From NCBI GenBank assembly GCA_963714415.1, contig CAVQOL010000007.1, forward strand, positions 1 through 64,000: DNA of 64,000 nucleotides, given 5' to 3'. The stretch comes from JAGXRK01 sp963714415. GTDB lineage: Bacteria > Bacteroidota > Ignavibacteria > Ignavibacteriales > Ignavibacteriaceae. Positions within the stretch are counted from its first letter, which is position 1. Each line of letters starts with the position of its first letter. A program made the position numbers and the translations under genes. Below are positions 28,936-38,554 of this stretch, piece by piece. Below the pieces are notes generated by a model. It saw nothing but the letters and a program-made list of their open reading frames with translations. It did not search any database and was not told the origin of the DNA.

Positions 28936-29868
28936 CTATATCTCATATTTTCTTTGCATTCTTTCCTTAGTTGCCGGTTCAATATGAACAAGCACATCTG
29001 AAATTTTAGGATAATTTTTTATCAAATCATCTTTTACTCGATGAGCAATATCGTGTCCTTCATACACTTTCATATTGCCATCTACGATTACGTGAATATC
29101 AACATAATATTCAAATCCCATTTTTCTCACAAAACACTTATCAATTGCTAAAACACCCGGAACTTTTGAAGCTCCTTCACGCACTTTAATAATTACATCG
29201 GGAGCCGGAGCTGCATCAGTAATTTCATATAGTGCTGGTTTTAATAATCGGTAAGCATTAAAAATAATTACACCCGATGCTAATAGTGCAGCATAATCAT
29301 CAGCAGCTTCATAACCTTCGCCTCCAATAAGTGCAATTGAAATTCCAATAAAAGCTGCGCCTGATGTAATTGCATCACTGCGGTGATGCCAGGCATCACC
29401 CTTTACTGCAACGCTGTCAACTGATTTACCTACTTTAATTACATACCTGAAAAGAATTTCTTTTGTCAATACAACTAAGACAAGAACAATAAGAGTAAAA
29501 GATGCGGGTGCGTGGTGTGGTGTAATGATTTCATGAATGCTCTGTACAATAATTATTATAGCGGCTAGAAATAAAGCTGAGGCTACTATAATTCCTACAA
29601 TTGGTTCAGCCTTTCCGTGGCCGTATGGATGATTATGATCTGCAGGTTTTTTCGCAATCCTCAGTCCTGCAAGAACAATTATTGAAGTAAACACATCAGA
29701 AGTTGATTCGATTGCATCGGCAATCAAAGCATAAGAGTTACCGAAATATCCCGCCAGCCCTTTTATAACAGCAAGTATAATACTTGTTACAATACCGATA
29801 AAGGTCGTGCGTATTCCTTTATCTGCGGATTCTGTTTTTGATATAATATTAGTTGTGTTTTTTTTCAA
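28936..29868 (-). CDS. Cation diffusion facilitator (Zn/Fe efflux) transporter
   Basis: 310 residues, CDF family, exporting divalent metals such as Zn2+ or Fe2+ in exchange for protons. About six membrane segments; the metal-site residues are visible in ALIADAIESTSDVFTS (D and D) and in GDAWHHRSDAITS (H and D), the latter matching the FieF-like HxxxD pattern. The loop AKKPADHNHPYGHGKAEPI is a hallmark of the family. The cytoplasmic C-terminal domain (KCFVRKMGFEYYVDIHVIVDG, residues ~215–300) is complete. The start appears to be TTG at 29868; no ATG fits. Gene stands alone. Confidence 0.9.
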   Translation of the reverse strand: MKKNTTNIISKTESADKGIRTTFIGIVTSIILAVIKGLAGYFGNSYALIADAIESTSDVFTSIIVLAGLRIAKKPADHNHPYGHGKAEPIVGIIVASALFLAAIIIIVQSIHEIITPHHAPASFTLIVLVLVVLTKEILFRYVIKVGKSVDSVAVKGDAWHHRSDAITSGAAFIGISIALIGGEGYEAADDYAALLASGVIIFNAYRLLKPALYEITDAAPAPDVIIKVREGASKVPGVLAIDKCFVRKMGFEYYVDIHVIVDGNMKVYEGHDIAHRVKDDLIKNYPKISDVLVHIEPATKERMQRKYEI

Positions 29869-29969
29869 TGTAAACTAAATTTATAAAGATTAAACAAACC
29901 TAGGGGTTCGGAAAACAGTTATAAAGTTAAGAATTTTAATTAGGCTTAATATCTTATAAATACGCATGT

Positions 29970-30281
29970 CTATTTCTTTGGTTCCCAATCAGTTCCTTCA
30001 CAAGGAATATACTCCTCGGTTGGATGCTTATCATATTTCATGCAAAGCACAGCAGACTTATCAAAGTGTTTACATGTTGAGCATAATGTGTTGGAAATGA
30101 CATTTTTATTAATTTCAATAAAATTCTTATAAGAATAGTAAGCAGGATAAATTATAAATAGTGTAACGGAAAGTACACCCATAATCCACCAGTATTTTTC
30201 ATCAAAATAATCCTTAGCCAGCCAGATTAAAGGCAGGACAATTGCCGTCCGAATCAAAGTCCAATAAATTATTTCTCCCAT
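29970..30281 (-). CDS. Small membrane protein with a four-cysteine tail
   Basis: 103 residues from the ATG at 30281 (MGEIIYWTLIR). An alternative TTG 18 bases upstream would add six residues; neither has a clear ribosome site. Two hydrophobic helices (TAIVLPLIWLA and WIMGVLSVTLFIIYPAYY) lead to a soluble tail CSTCKHFDKSAVLC–x–CEG with four cysteines in a CxxC...C...C arrangement. This suggests metal or cluster binding, or disulfides. I do not recognise the family. It is located between the CDF transporter and tRNA-Lys, all on the minus strand. Confidence 0.55.
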   Translation of the reverse strand: MGEIIYWTLIRTAIVLPLIWLAKDYFDEKYWWIMGVLSVTLFIIYPAYYSYKNFIEINKNVISNTLCSTCKHFDKSAVLCMKYDKHPTEEYIPCEGTDWEPKK

Positions 30282-30414
30282 AGAGCTTAAAATATGCAAA
30301 AAAACAACAAATTAACTCGTTATTAGGGATTAAGTTACCTAACAATCGGTAAAAATTGCTATTCTATTGATAAAGTATTATAATTAGCCATCGGTTATTT
30401 TTACTTTTAGGGAA

Positions 30415-30441
30415 AAGAAAAAAGCCACCTGAAAGTGGCTT
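30415..30441 (-). terminator. Terminator of the tRNA-Lys transcript
   Basis: On the minus strand AAGCCAC pairs with GTGGCTT around TTTCAG and is followed by TTTTTTC. It starts 15 bp after the tRNA 3' end. Confidence 0.85.
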
Positions 30442-30455
30442 TCCGTTTTGATTTG

Positions 30456-30527
30456 TGAGCGCGGGTGGGCTCGAACCACCGACCCTCTGCTTAAAAGGCA
30501 GATGCTCTACCCCTGAGCTACGCGCCC
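30456..30527 (-). tRNA. tRNA-Lys (anticodon TTT)
   Basis: A full cloverleaf can be drawn. The acceptor stem is GGGCGCG/CGCGCTC with one G-U. The D arm is GCTC/GAGC. The anticodon arm TCTGC-CTTTTAA-GCAGA carries anticodon TTT, and the T arm GGTGG-TTCGAGC-CCACC has the TTCGA motif. The discriminator base is A and CCA is not encoded. A terminator follows directly. Confidence 0.96.
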
Positions 30528-30601
30528 TGAAAATCGAGCGACAAATATATCAATAGAGGTTTTTTATTCCAAATTTGAACAACTATTAAATTATAATAAA
30601 T

Positions 30602-31960
30602 ATGTCTAAAAATTCAAAAATACTAGTCTGTGACGACGACGAAACCTTGTGTTACTTGTTAAAAGAACAATTAATAGAAGAGGGTCATTCAGTCGATACC
30701 GTTTATGACGGTAAATATGCAATCGAGGCAATAAAATCTAAAAGTTATGATGTTTTGCTACTTGATTTAAATATGAGAGAAGTTTCAGGGGAGAAAGTTC
30801 TCAAATTTGTAAAAGAATATGGCTCTATCATTCAGACCATTATACTTTCGTCACAATCCGAAATGAAAAAAGCCATTGAATGTATTAAGAATGGTGCATA
30901 TGACTATATAACGAAACCTTATAATTTTGAAGATCTTATTCTTACTGTTAACAGAGCTATTGAACATAAAGATCTTATTGTTACCACTCAATTACTTTCA
31001 AAAGAGGTTAATAAAAAACATTCAGGGAATATTATCGGACAAGGTAAAGCAATTCAACGTGTGCTTAATCTTTCAGTAAAAGCTGCTCAATCCGATTCTA
31101 ATATTCTGATTGAAGGTGAAACTGGAACAGGTAAAGAATTATTTGCCGAGTATATCCATAAACAATCAAACCGAAAAGATAATCCATTTGTAATAATTAA
31201 CTGTGCTTCTCTCCCGGATCAACTAATTGAAAGTGAATTGTTTGGACATGAAAAAGGTGCTTTCACCGATGCTAAATCTACAAAGCAGGGATTGGTTGAG
31301 ATTGCTCACGGCGGCACTTTATTCCTTGATGAAATTGGCGAACTTAGTTTATCACTTCAACCCAAGTTATTAAGATTCCTCGAAAATGGTGAGTACAGAA
31401 GAATCGGCGGAATTACAAATCTAACTTCAAATGTAAGAGTAATAGGGGCTTCTAATCGTAATCTTCTTGAGGAAGCGGACAATAAAAATTTCAGAAAAGA
31501 CCTATTATTTAGATTGAATGTAATAACACTAACCATTCCGCCTTTAAGAGAAAGAAAGGAAGATATTTTGTTACTCGCTAATTTCTTTCTTGAATCCAAG
31601 ACATCTGTGAGATCGCCGAAGCGACTCTCAATAGAATCAGCCGAAATACTGGAAAATTATAGTTTCAACGGTAATGTAAGAGAGCTTGAACACATAATTG
31701 AACGTGCCGTTATATTTGCTGAAGGCGATGTTATTCGACCCGACGATTTAAACCTTCCTACACCAAAATCAAGAAAATCTTCCGGAAATCTTATGAACAT
31801 TCCGGATGAAATAGTTAGTATGGAAGAACTTGAAAAATGGCATATTGCAAATGCACTGAGTGCAAACAGATGGGACAGAACGCAAACTGCAACCCAACTC
31901 GGTATTAGTCCCAAAACTCTTTACACAAAGATCAAGAAATATGAAATAAAACAGAATTAG
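30602..31960 (+). CDS. NtrC-family sigma-54-dependent response regulator
   Basis: 452 residues. Receiver domain (1–120) with phospho-acceptor Asp55 in VLLLDLNMRE. AAA+ domain (~140–375) with Walker A GETGTGKE, the sigma-54 contact loop written GAFTDA (canonical GAFTGA), Walker B GGTLFLDEIGE and the arginine-finger region LRFLENGEYRRIGG. Fis-type helix-turn-helix at the C-terminus (ANRWDRTQTATQLGISPKTLYTKIKKY). It activates transcription with RNA polymerase–sigma-54 when phosphorylated. The histidine kinase at 31967 follows after 6 bp and is the probable partner. The nearby pilus operon has a -24-like site with palindromic upstream sites, so it may be the target (inference). Confidence 0.93.
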   Translation: MSKNSKILVCDDDETLCYLLKEQLIEEGHSVDTVYDGKYAIEAIKSKSYDVLLLDLNMREVSGEKVLKFVKEYGSIIQTIILSSQSEMKKAIECIKNGAYDYITKPYNFEDLILTVNRAIEHKDLIVTTQLLSKEVNKKHSGNIIGQGKAIQRVLNLSVKAAQSDSNILIEGETGTGKELFAEYIHKQSNRKDNPFVIINCASLPDQLIESELFGHEKGAFTDAKSTKQGLVEIAHGGTLFLDEIGELSLSLQPKLLRFLENGEYRRIGGITNLTSNVRVIGASNRNLLEEADNKNFRKDLLFRLNVITLTIPPLRERKEDILLLANFFLESKTSVRSPKRLSIESAEILENYSFNGNVRELEHIIERAVIFAEGDVIRPDDLNLPTPKSRKSSGNLMNIPDEIVSMEELEKWHIANALSANRWDRTQTATQLGISPKTLYTKIKKYEIKQN

Positions 31961-31966
31961 TCTTTA

Positions 31967-33949
31967 ATGGCTGCCGACAAGACCCTGAAATACGCTGATT
32001 ATTTAGAACTACTTGAATTACAAAATTCCTCGATAGCAATTGCCGATGAAAACTTAAAGATTAGCTGGTATAACAAAAACTTTAAAGCAAATTGTGGCAC
32101 AAACAGAATTAAGGGAGTTTCACTAACCTCTATATTTGGAATTAACCTTCCCGAAGAATTTGATGTTAAAAATCTTAACAAATCGCTCATAATCCCGCTT
32201 CCCGATTCCGGCAAAAATATAATTTTAACATCTTTTCCATCTCAGTACAGAAGTTCATCTTCTACATTTTTTATTGAGCTGCTTCCAATTGTTGATAACT
32301 ATCAGGCTAAACAGGATAATGATTTTTTACAAAGAAGCATAAGATTTCAAAATGAACTTCAGAATATTCTTATCCTGCTCGTTAAAGAAAATTCTTTAAA
32401 TATTATTTCCGAAGAAATTCTGCTGCGATGTGTAAACCTTACAGGAAGTGATTTCGGCATAATAGTATTTCGAGATGATAATGAAGCGAACAATTTTTTA
32501 TATGTTGATATCAACGGTCACATTAAAAACAAAACTGATGTAGAAAAAAGTGTCGCTTATAATTCTTCATTCATTAACAAATGGCTTGATATTAATAGAA
32601 GACCATTGCTTGCGGTTAATCAGTTTAATAATATAGGCTATGGACTCACGCAGGTTGTTGATTGTGAGTCTCTTTGTATTTCTCCTTGTTACTTTGAAAG
32701 TAAGTTGTGGGCTAAATTAATTGTCGGTAAGAAAACTGGCAATTATTCTTCGATCGAGATTAACAACATTGAACAATTCTCTATTCTTCTTTCTTTTGCT
32801 ATCAGCAACATAAAAACAAGAGAACTTAATGACGCTCTTGAATCACGGCTGCTTCAGGCACAGAAACTTGAAACAATAGGTAAACTTTCAAGCGGAATGG
32901 CACACGACTTTAGCAATTTGTTATCAGGCATTTTCGGCAGTGTAAATCTTTTAAGGAACAGAGTTCCGGAAAATGAAAATATAACAAGACTGATAGATAA
33001 CATAGAAACCTGTTCCATTAGAGCAAGAGATTTAACAAAAGGGCTTCTATCATTCGGCAAACCAACTGCCAAAAGGAAAGAACTAGTTCTTCCCAATGTG
33101 CTGCTTGATGAACTAACAAAAGTTATTATGCAAACTTTTCCTCACAATTTAATATTTGAACATAAAGTAGAAGATAAATTGTATAATATACTTGGCAATC
33201 CAACAGAAATTTATCAGATTCTCCTTAATCTTTGTGTTAATGCAAAAGAAGCCATTGATGGCAATGGCAAAATTTTACTGTCAGCAAAAAATGTAACAAT
33301 TGATGACAATAATATTATCAATTACCCGTTGCTCGAAAGAGGAAATTATGTTTTACTTTCTGTATCTGATAACGGATCAGGAATATCAGAAGAAAATATA
33401 TCCAGAATATTTGAACCGTATTTCTCCACCAAACAGAAAGATACAGGTTCCGGATTAGGATTATATGTTACTTACGGAATTATTAAAGCTCACCGCGGAC
33501 ACGTTGACGTTACCAGCTTGAAGGATAAGGGAACTACATTTGATGTTTACTTACCGGCTTACGAACCCCAGAAGGCTGATAAAGCCTCGGTTGCCAGTAA
33601 AATAATTATGCTTGCAGATGATGAAATAATGCTGAGTGAGTTGCTTGCGGAATTGCTTGAATTAAACAATTATAATGTTATTCGTGTTGTATCCGGAGAA
33701 GAAGTTATTAAAGTGCTCACTGAAGAAATAAAAGTTGACTTACTGATAATAGATTATAATATGCCCGTTATGAACGGAATTGAGTGTATAAGCAAGATAA
33801 GAGAATTAAAATTCGATATGCCGATTATTCTCTCTTCAGGAAGTCTTCAAATAAATGAGTATAATCTTGAGCAGTATGATATTAAAAGCAAATTGATGAA
33901 GCCTTATGATTTTGAAACGATGCTTGCCACTATTCAAAAATTAATCTGA
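31967..33949 (+). CDS. Hybrid sensor histidine kinase with C-terminal receiver
   Basis: 660 residues, no membrane segment, so a cytoplasmic sensor. An N-terminal PAS-like region (~15–75, ISWYNKNFKANC) is followed by a GAF-like domain (~125–290). Next come an NtrB-like dimerisation/phosphotransfer domain with H-box GKLSSGMAHDFSNLLSG (His about 313) and an ATPase domain (NLCVNAKEAIDGNG, DNGSGIS, GSGLGLYV; ~400–525). The terminal receiver (~540–658) has Asp in LLIIDYNMPVMNG. It starts 6 bp after the NtrC-type regulator, which it presumably phosphorylates. The 3' end overlaps the convergent receiver gene by 9 bp. Confidence 0.9.
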   Translation: MAADKTLKYADYLELLELQNSSIAIADENLKISWYNKNFKANCGTNRIKGVSLTSIFGINLPEEFDVKNLNKSLIIPLPDSGKNIILTSFPSQYRSSSSTFFIELLPIVDNYQAKQDNDFLQRSIRFQNELQNILILLVKENSLNIISEEILLRCVNLTGSDFGIIVFRDDNEANNFLYVDINGHIKNKTDVEKSVAYNSSFINKWLDINRRPLLAVNQFNNIGYGLTQVVDCESLCISPCYFESKLWAKLIVGKKTGNYSSIEINNIEQFSILLSFAISNIKTRELNDALESRLLQAQKLETIGKLSSGMAHDFSNLLSGIFGSVNLLRNRVPENENITRLIDNIETCSIRARDLTKGLLSFGKPTAKRKELVLPNVLLDELTKVIMQTFPHNLIFEHKVEDKLYNILGNPTEIYQILLNLCVNAKEAIDGNGKILLSAKNVTIDDNNIINYPLLERGNYVLLSVSDNGSGISEENISRIFEPYFSTKQKDTGSGLGLYVTYGIIKAHRGHVDVTSLKDKGTTFDVYLPAYEPQKADKASVASKIIMLADDEIMLSELLAELLELNNYNVIRVVSGEEVIKVLTEEIKVDLLIIDYNMPVMNGIECISKIRELKFDMPIILSSGSLQINEYNLEQYDIKSKLMKPYDFETMLATIQKLI

Positions 33950-34630
33950 TCCTTTTTCCTCATCTTTATTGTCATCATCAAACTTTATCATTTTAATATT
34001 CTGCGTGTAATTTGAAAGGACAGGATCCTTTATAGCATTAAATTGATTGAGAACATCTGTGATTTCTTTAATCGCGACGTCAATATAATTTAATCTTTTC
34101 AGTATTGCTTCTTTTGATATTTCGTCTTTATTAAGCTCACGCTTTAATGCTGTTGATGAAAGAGCAAGCAAAGTTAATGGTTGCTTTATTTTGTGATTTG
34201 CAGTTACCACGGTTGCAAAAAATGTATCTCGCTTTTGCGAATCTAATAAAGATTTCTGTGCAGCAGATAATTTAAGTGCAGAATTAACCCGCGCCAACAG
34301 TTCTACTTTATTAAATGGCTTTTTAATATAATCAATAGCTCCTGCTTCCAGTCCTTCTTTTGTGTCCTCTGCACTTGACTTTGCGGTAACCAGAATTATA
34401 GGAATATTTTTAGTTTTTTGATCTCTCACTAATGTCTTGCATACATCAAAACCAGTAATATCGGGCATCATAATATCAAGAAGAATTAAATCAGGCAATT
34501 CATTTAATGCTTTATCTATGCCTTCTCTACCATTAAAGGCAGTAAGAACTTCGTAACCATCGTGTTCAAGTCTGTCCTGAATCATAAAAACATTTTCAGG
34601 ATGGTCATCTATTACTAATATACGTTTCAT
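33941..34630 (-). CDS. Response regulator with receiver plus orphan DHp-like domain
   Basis: 229 residues. The receiver (1–118) has acidic pocket VIDDHPEN and phospho-acceptor in LILLDIMMPDITGFD. The remainder (~130–215) resembles a histidine-kinase dimerisation domain: FFATVVTANHKIKQPLTLL has the H-box shape, but no ATP-binding N, G1 or G2 boxes follow and the protein ends in an acidic tail. It could serve as a phosphotransfer dimer or a scaffold for the large hybrid kinase encoded 8 bp upstream. It is the last gene of the minus-strand signalling run. Confidence 0.8.
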   Translation of the reverse strand: MKRILVIDDHPENVFMIQDRLEHDGYEVLTAFNGREGIDKALNELPDLILLDIMMPDITGFDVCKTLVRDQKTKNIPIILVTAKSSAEDTKEGLEAGAIDYIKKPFNKVELLARVNSALKLSAAQKSLLDSQKRDTFFATVVTANHKIKQPLTLLALSSTALKRELNKDEISKEAILKRLNYIDVAIKEITDVLNQFNAIKDPVLSNYTQNIKMIKFDDDNKDEEKGSD

Positions 34631-34638
34631 TGAGCAGA

Positions 34639-37600
34639 TTATTGTTTTAATAAAAGTTGTTCGATTTTAGCAGTCAGGGCTGAGGAATTAACAGGCTTAG
34701 GGATGTAATCATTAAATCCTTGTTTTAAAATTACTTCCTGATCGCCGGACATTGCTCTTGCAGTAACTGCAAATACTATCAATCCATTCAGCTTTCTGTT
34801 TGCTCTGATATTCTTAAGTGTCTGAAAGCCATCCATTTCGGGCATCATAATATCAAGCAGAACTAAATCAGGCTTAATAGTATTCAGTATCTTTAAACAT
34901 TCAATTCCATTTCGTGCAAGATGAGTTTTACAGTTTGCGCTTCTGTACCATTTCATTCAAAGTAAATAAAGTGTCGGGGTCATCATCAACAATTAAAACT
35001 TCACCAAGATAATCCTGGTCTGTATCTTCTTCAATTTGAAAAGATTCATAATCTATTATGTTGTATTCAATTTTTCCCTCGGTAAGTTTACCGGACAATT
35101 CTTCTTCCTGAAGTCTTATTCTTTCGCGTACTACTTTTAGCACATCCAGCGGATGTCCCTTAGATTTTACTGTAATTTCTTCAACAACATTATTCAGAGA
35201 TTTTATTTCCTCTTCCGATAAGTCTTTAACTGTACTAACAATTATAGGGATGTGCTTTGTTTCAGGGTTGGACTTAAGTTTATAAGATAAAGTAACTCCA
35301 TCAATTTTAGGCATCAGTAAATCAAGTATAATAAGATCCGGCTGAACTTCTGCAATTTTATTGAATGCAAATTCACTATCCTTAATGTATTCAATTCTCA
35401 ACTTTTCGTTTTTAAACTCCTCTTTGAACTTTTCAAATTCAGATTCATCATCATCAACAATCACAATCTTTTGAATCTTCTTTTTAGCCAGGATTTCAAG
35501 ACGATTAAAAGCAGAAAGCAATTTTTCGGAAGATATCGGCTTAACAAAGTAATCAAATGCTCCGAGTCCGTAACCGATTTTTTTATCAGCAACTATTGTA
35601 ACAAAAATAACAGGAATATCTTTAGTATCCGGATCTTCCTTCAACTCCTTCATCACAGTCCAGCCATCTCTGTTAGGAAGCATAACATCAAGAATAATGG
35701 TAAAGGGTTGTTTCTCCTTTGCGAGCTTCAATCCTGTTTCACCATCTTCGGCAAATATAACTTCGTAACCCTGCGTTACAAGATATTGACCGATTGTATA
35801 TCTGACCTCGGAATCATCATCTATTACAAGAATGGGATTCTTACGGTTTTTTCTTAAAACATCTACTTTAATTGTTGGCGAAGTGAGGTGTTGTTTTTCC
35901 TCTCCTATTTTCAATGGTATCGTAAAGTAAAAGTTTGAGCCTTCGCCAATCTTACTATTAACAGAAATACTTCCACCCAACAGATCAATTATTTTATTGG
36001 ATATTGCAAGTCCGAGTCCCGTTCCTCCATACTTTCTTGTTGACGAACCGTCAATTTGCCTGAATTCCTCAAAAATTATTTTCTGCGCTTCGTTACTAAT
36101 TCCAATACCCGTATCCATTATATCAAATCTCAGCATATCGTCCTGCGTTCTGGAAACTATAAGCTTAACTTTTCCTCGCTCTGTAAATTTAACGGCATTA
36201 CCCATTAAATTAATAATGACCTGGACTAATCTTGTTTTGTCGGTGCTGATGATAATTCTGGTATTACAATTCCTGATAACTTCTAAGCTAATTCCTTTTT
36301 CAATTGTAAGCGGATTTATAGTGTTACTAACTTCTTCAATTATTTCTTCAAGCAGAATATCCTCTTCACGAATATCCATTTTACCGGCTTCAATTTTTGA
36401 TAGGTCAAGTATATCGTTGATCAAGGTCATCAATCGTTTACCGCTTTTAAGAACTACTTCAAGCCTTTCATTATTTTTTCCGCTAAGCTGAGCTTTTTCA
36501 ATTATCAGTTCCGTTAAACCAAGTATCGAATTCATCGGTGTGCGGAGTTCATGCGACATGCTTGCAAGAAACTCCGATTTTAATCTTGTTGATTCTTCTG
36601 CTCTTTGTTTTTGAATCTCAAGTTCTTCTGCTCTTTGCTTAAGTTCTTTATGAAGTTCAACTAAAACTTCATTCTGCTTTCTGATCTGGATATTTTGTTT
36701 CTGATACTCTTCATTAAGCTTTTTAAGTTCATTGATAAAGCTTTCCAGTTGAACAACCGCTTTAGCATTTGTTAATCCTATTGCCAACTGCTCCTGTATT
36801 TTGGAAAGATAATCTCTCGCTTCTTCGGAAGGATCATCAACAGAACCAAATTCAATTATAGCAGTAACTTTATTACTATAAACAATCGGAATTATTAAAA
36901 GATGTTTTATAGTAAAATCAACCATTCCTGTACGAATGACTGGCAAAAGTTCTTTTGATGTAATTTCTATTTGCTCTTTGGTGCTGATAACTTTCTGGTA
37001 AAATTCGTTTTTCTCAGGTGTCAAGTCTTTTTTCTTAAGTCCGTAAGAACTGATAAGTCTTATTTCGCCGTCATCAACAGAATAAAATGCACCGACAACA
37101 AAATTGCAAATACTTATAATTTTTTTGAGCGCTGCATTTGAGATCTCTAATAAAGATGTATTCTGGTTTATAAGTGATATAAAATCCACATACTCGCTTT
37201 TCGCCTTCTGATTCTTCTGAAGCTCATCAAGCATGAGGTTGAATGCATTGCCAAGACTGCCGATTTCATCTTTTGTTTGAACACTGATCCGTCTGTGAAA
37301 ATCCCCTTCACTCACCACTTTTGTAGCCTCGCTTAAATCAGTTATCTGGCTACGCAATTTATTTGTAAAAATATAGGTGAGAATAACAGAGAAAACCAGT
37401 GCGCCCAAACCAATAAATAAAAATACAACTGTTAAGATATCGCGTATCTCATTTAATTCCGGATTGGTTTTAAATATCAGGAAAGAAAGGTTATTGCCTT
37501 TTTCATTTATGTTTTGGAGGAATGCCATTGTAGCCGAAATATCATTCATATCGGCAGCTTCAAGATAGACGTTGCTTTCATCTTGCTGTTTTAAAAAAAT

Positions 37601-38173
37601 AAAGGCTTTATTAAGGTCAAACAAAATGTTCTGATTAGTGTTTTTATTTGATACTTCAGCAACTGCATCATCCCAGACAATCGCAACATCAGCATTTATT
37701 CTTGAAGCTATGTCATCCAGAATTTTTGAACTTAAAACTATTCCGTAATAATACTGGGTGCCTCTTTCATTTTTATATGGTTTTAACAAAGCATAAGGAT
37801 TGTACTCTATAAATTTCTTTAGTGTTATCACTCCCCTTGGCAAATTGATCTCAGGTCCTTTTATTATTCTGCTTATTGTTTCCGAGCCGTCATTTCTGAG
37901 TTCAATAACAAAATGATTTGCAGCATTTGTAAGATTGCCGCGAAACATAAATGTACCGAGATCAGAGGCAACAAATTCGGCAAACTCATAATCGGATTTT
38001 AGCTGTTCGTTTGAAAAGACATATTGGAAGTTTTTTGAGGAATTCTGAATGTTCTGAGCTCTTTGTGTATTAAGAACTTTTTGCATTGTTGTAAGAATTG
38101 CAATGGCAGAACTGGCAAGGATAAGCAGGACTATAACAAAGTTAATAAGGAGTATTCTGAGGGAAAGTTTCAT
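34639..38173 (-). CDS. Membrane hybrid histidine kinase with three receivers (one frameshift)
   Basis: About 1177 residues when repaired. Transmembrane helix 1 (~7–27), periplasmic cache-like sensor (~35–240), helix 2 (~247–269), HAMP (~270–325), GAF (~335–475), coiled coil (~480–535). Then comes the phosphotransfer domain with FLASMSHELRTPMNS (His541), and the ATPase domain (NLMGNAVKFT, DTGIGIS, GGTGLGLAIS). Three receivers follow: VIDDDSEVR/ILDVMLPNRDG, IVDDDESEF/ILDLLMPKIDG and LIVDDDPDT/LLDIMMPEMDG. The third receiver is split by an indel at 34941–34942, and its second half reads to 34639. It lies between two single-domain-type regulators and directly downstream of the pilus operon, suggesting a chemosensory-like input for surface behaviour. 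The signal is unknown. Confidence 0.88.
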
Positions 38174-38179
38174 CGTTCA

Positions 38180-38542
38180 TTATTCTCTCTGCAGCACTCT
38201 TCGAATCGTAATCAGCAGTTCATCAAAATCATACGGCTTGCTGATAAAGTCGCTTGCCCCCATTTTGGCAGAATCAATAGCGCTTTTTACATCGGCATAA
38301 GCCGTTAAAACTATAACATTTGTATTTATATCTTTTTCTTCCATTTCTCTTAGCACATCAAATCCATCCATATCAGGCATTTTAAGATCCAGTAAAACCA
38401 TATCCACTTCATTGTCTTGCAAATACTTTATTGCGTCAAACCCGTTCGTAACATATTGCGCATCGTAACCAACTTCTGTAAGTTCATCCTTAAGAGCAGT
38501 ACACAGGTTAATATCGTCATCCACAACAAGTATTGATTCCAT
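38180..38542 (-). CDS. Single-domain response regulator
   Basis: 120 residues consisting of a receiver only: acidic pocket VVDDD, phospho-acceptor Asp in MVLLDLKMPDMDGFD (about residue 54), Thr in IVLTAY and Lys in FISKPYDF. With no output domain it is CheY/PilG-like. It starts 12 bp after the secretin gene and ends 6 bp before the large hybrid kinase, so it is in the same transcript as the pilus genes. It may relay phosphate between the kinase and the pilus motors, or to the NtrC-type regulator. Confidence 0.92.
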   Translation of the reverse strand: MESILVVDDDINLCTALKDELTEVGYDAQYVTNGFDAIKYLQDNEVDMVLLDLKMPDMDGFDVLREMEEKDINTNVIVLTAYADVKSAIDSAKMGASDFISKPYDFDELLITIRRVLQRE

Positions 38543-38554
38543 CTATAACCTTAC

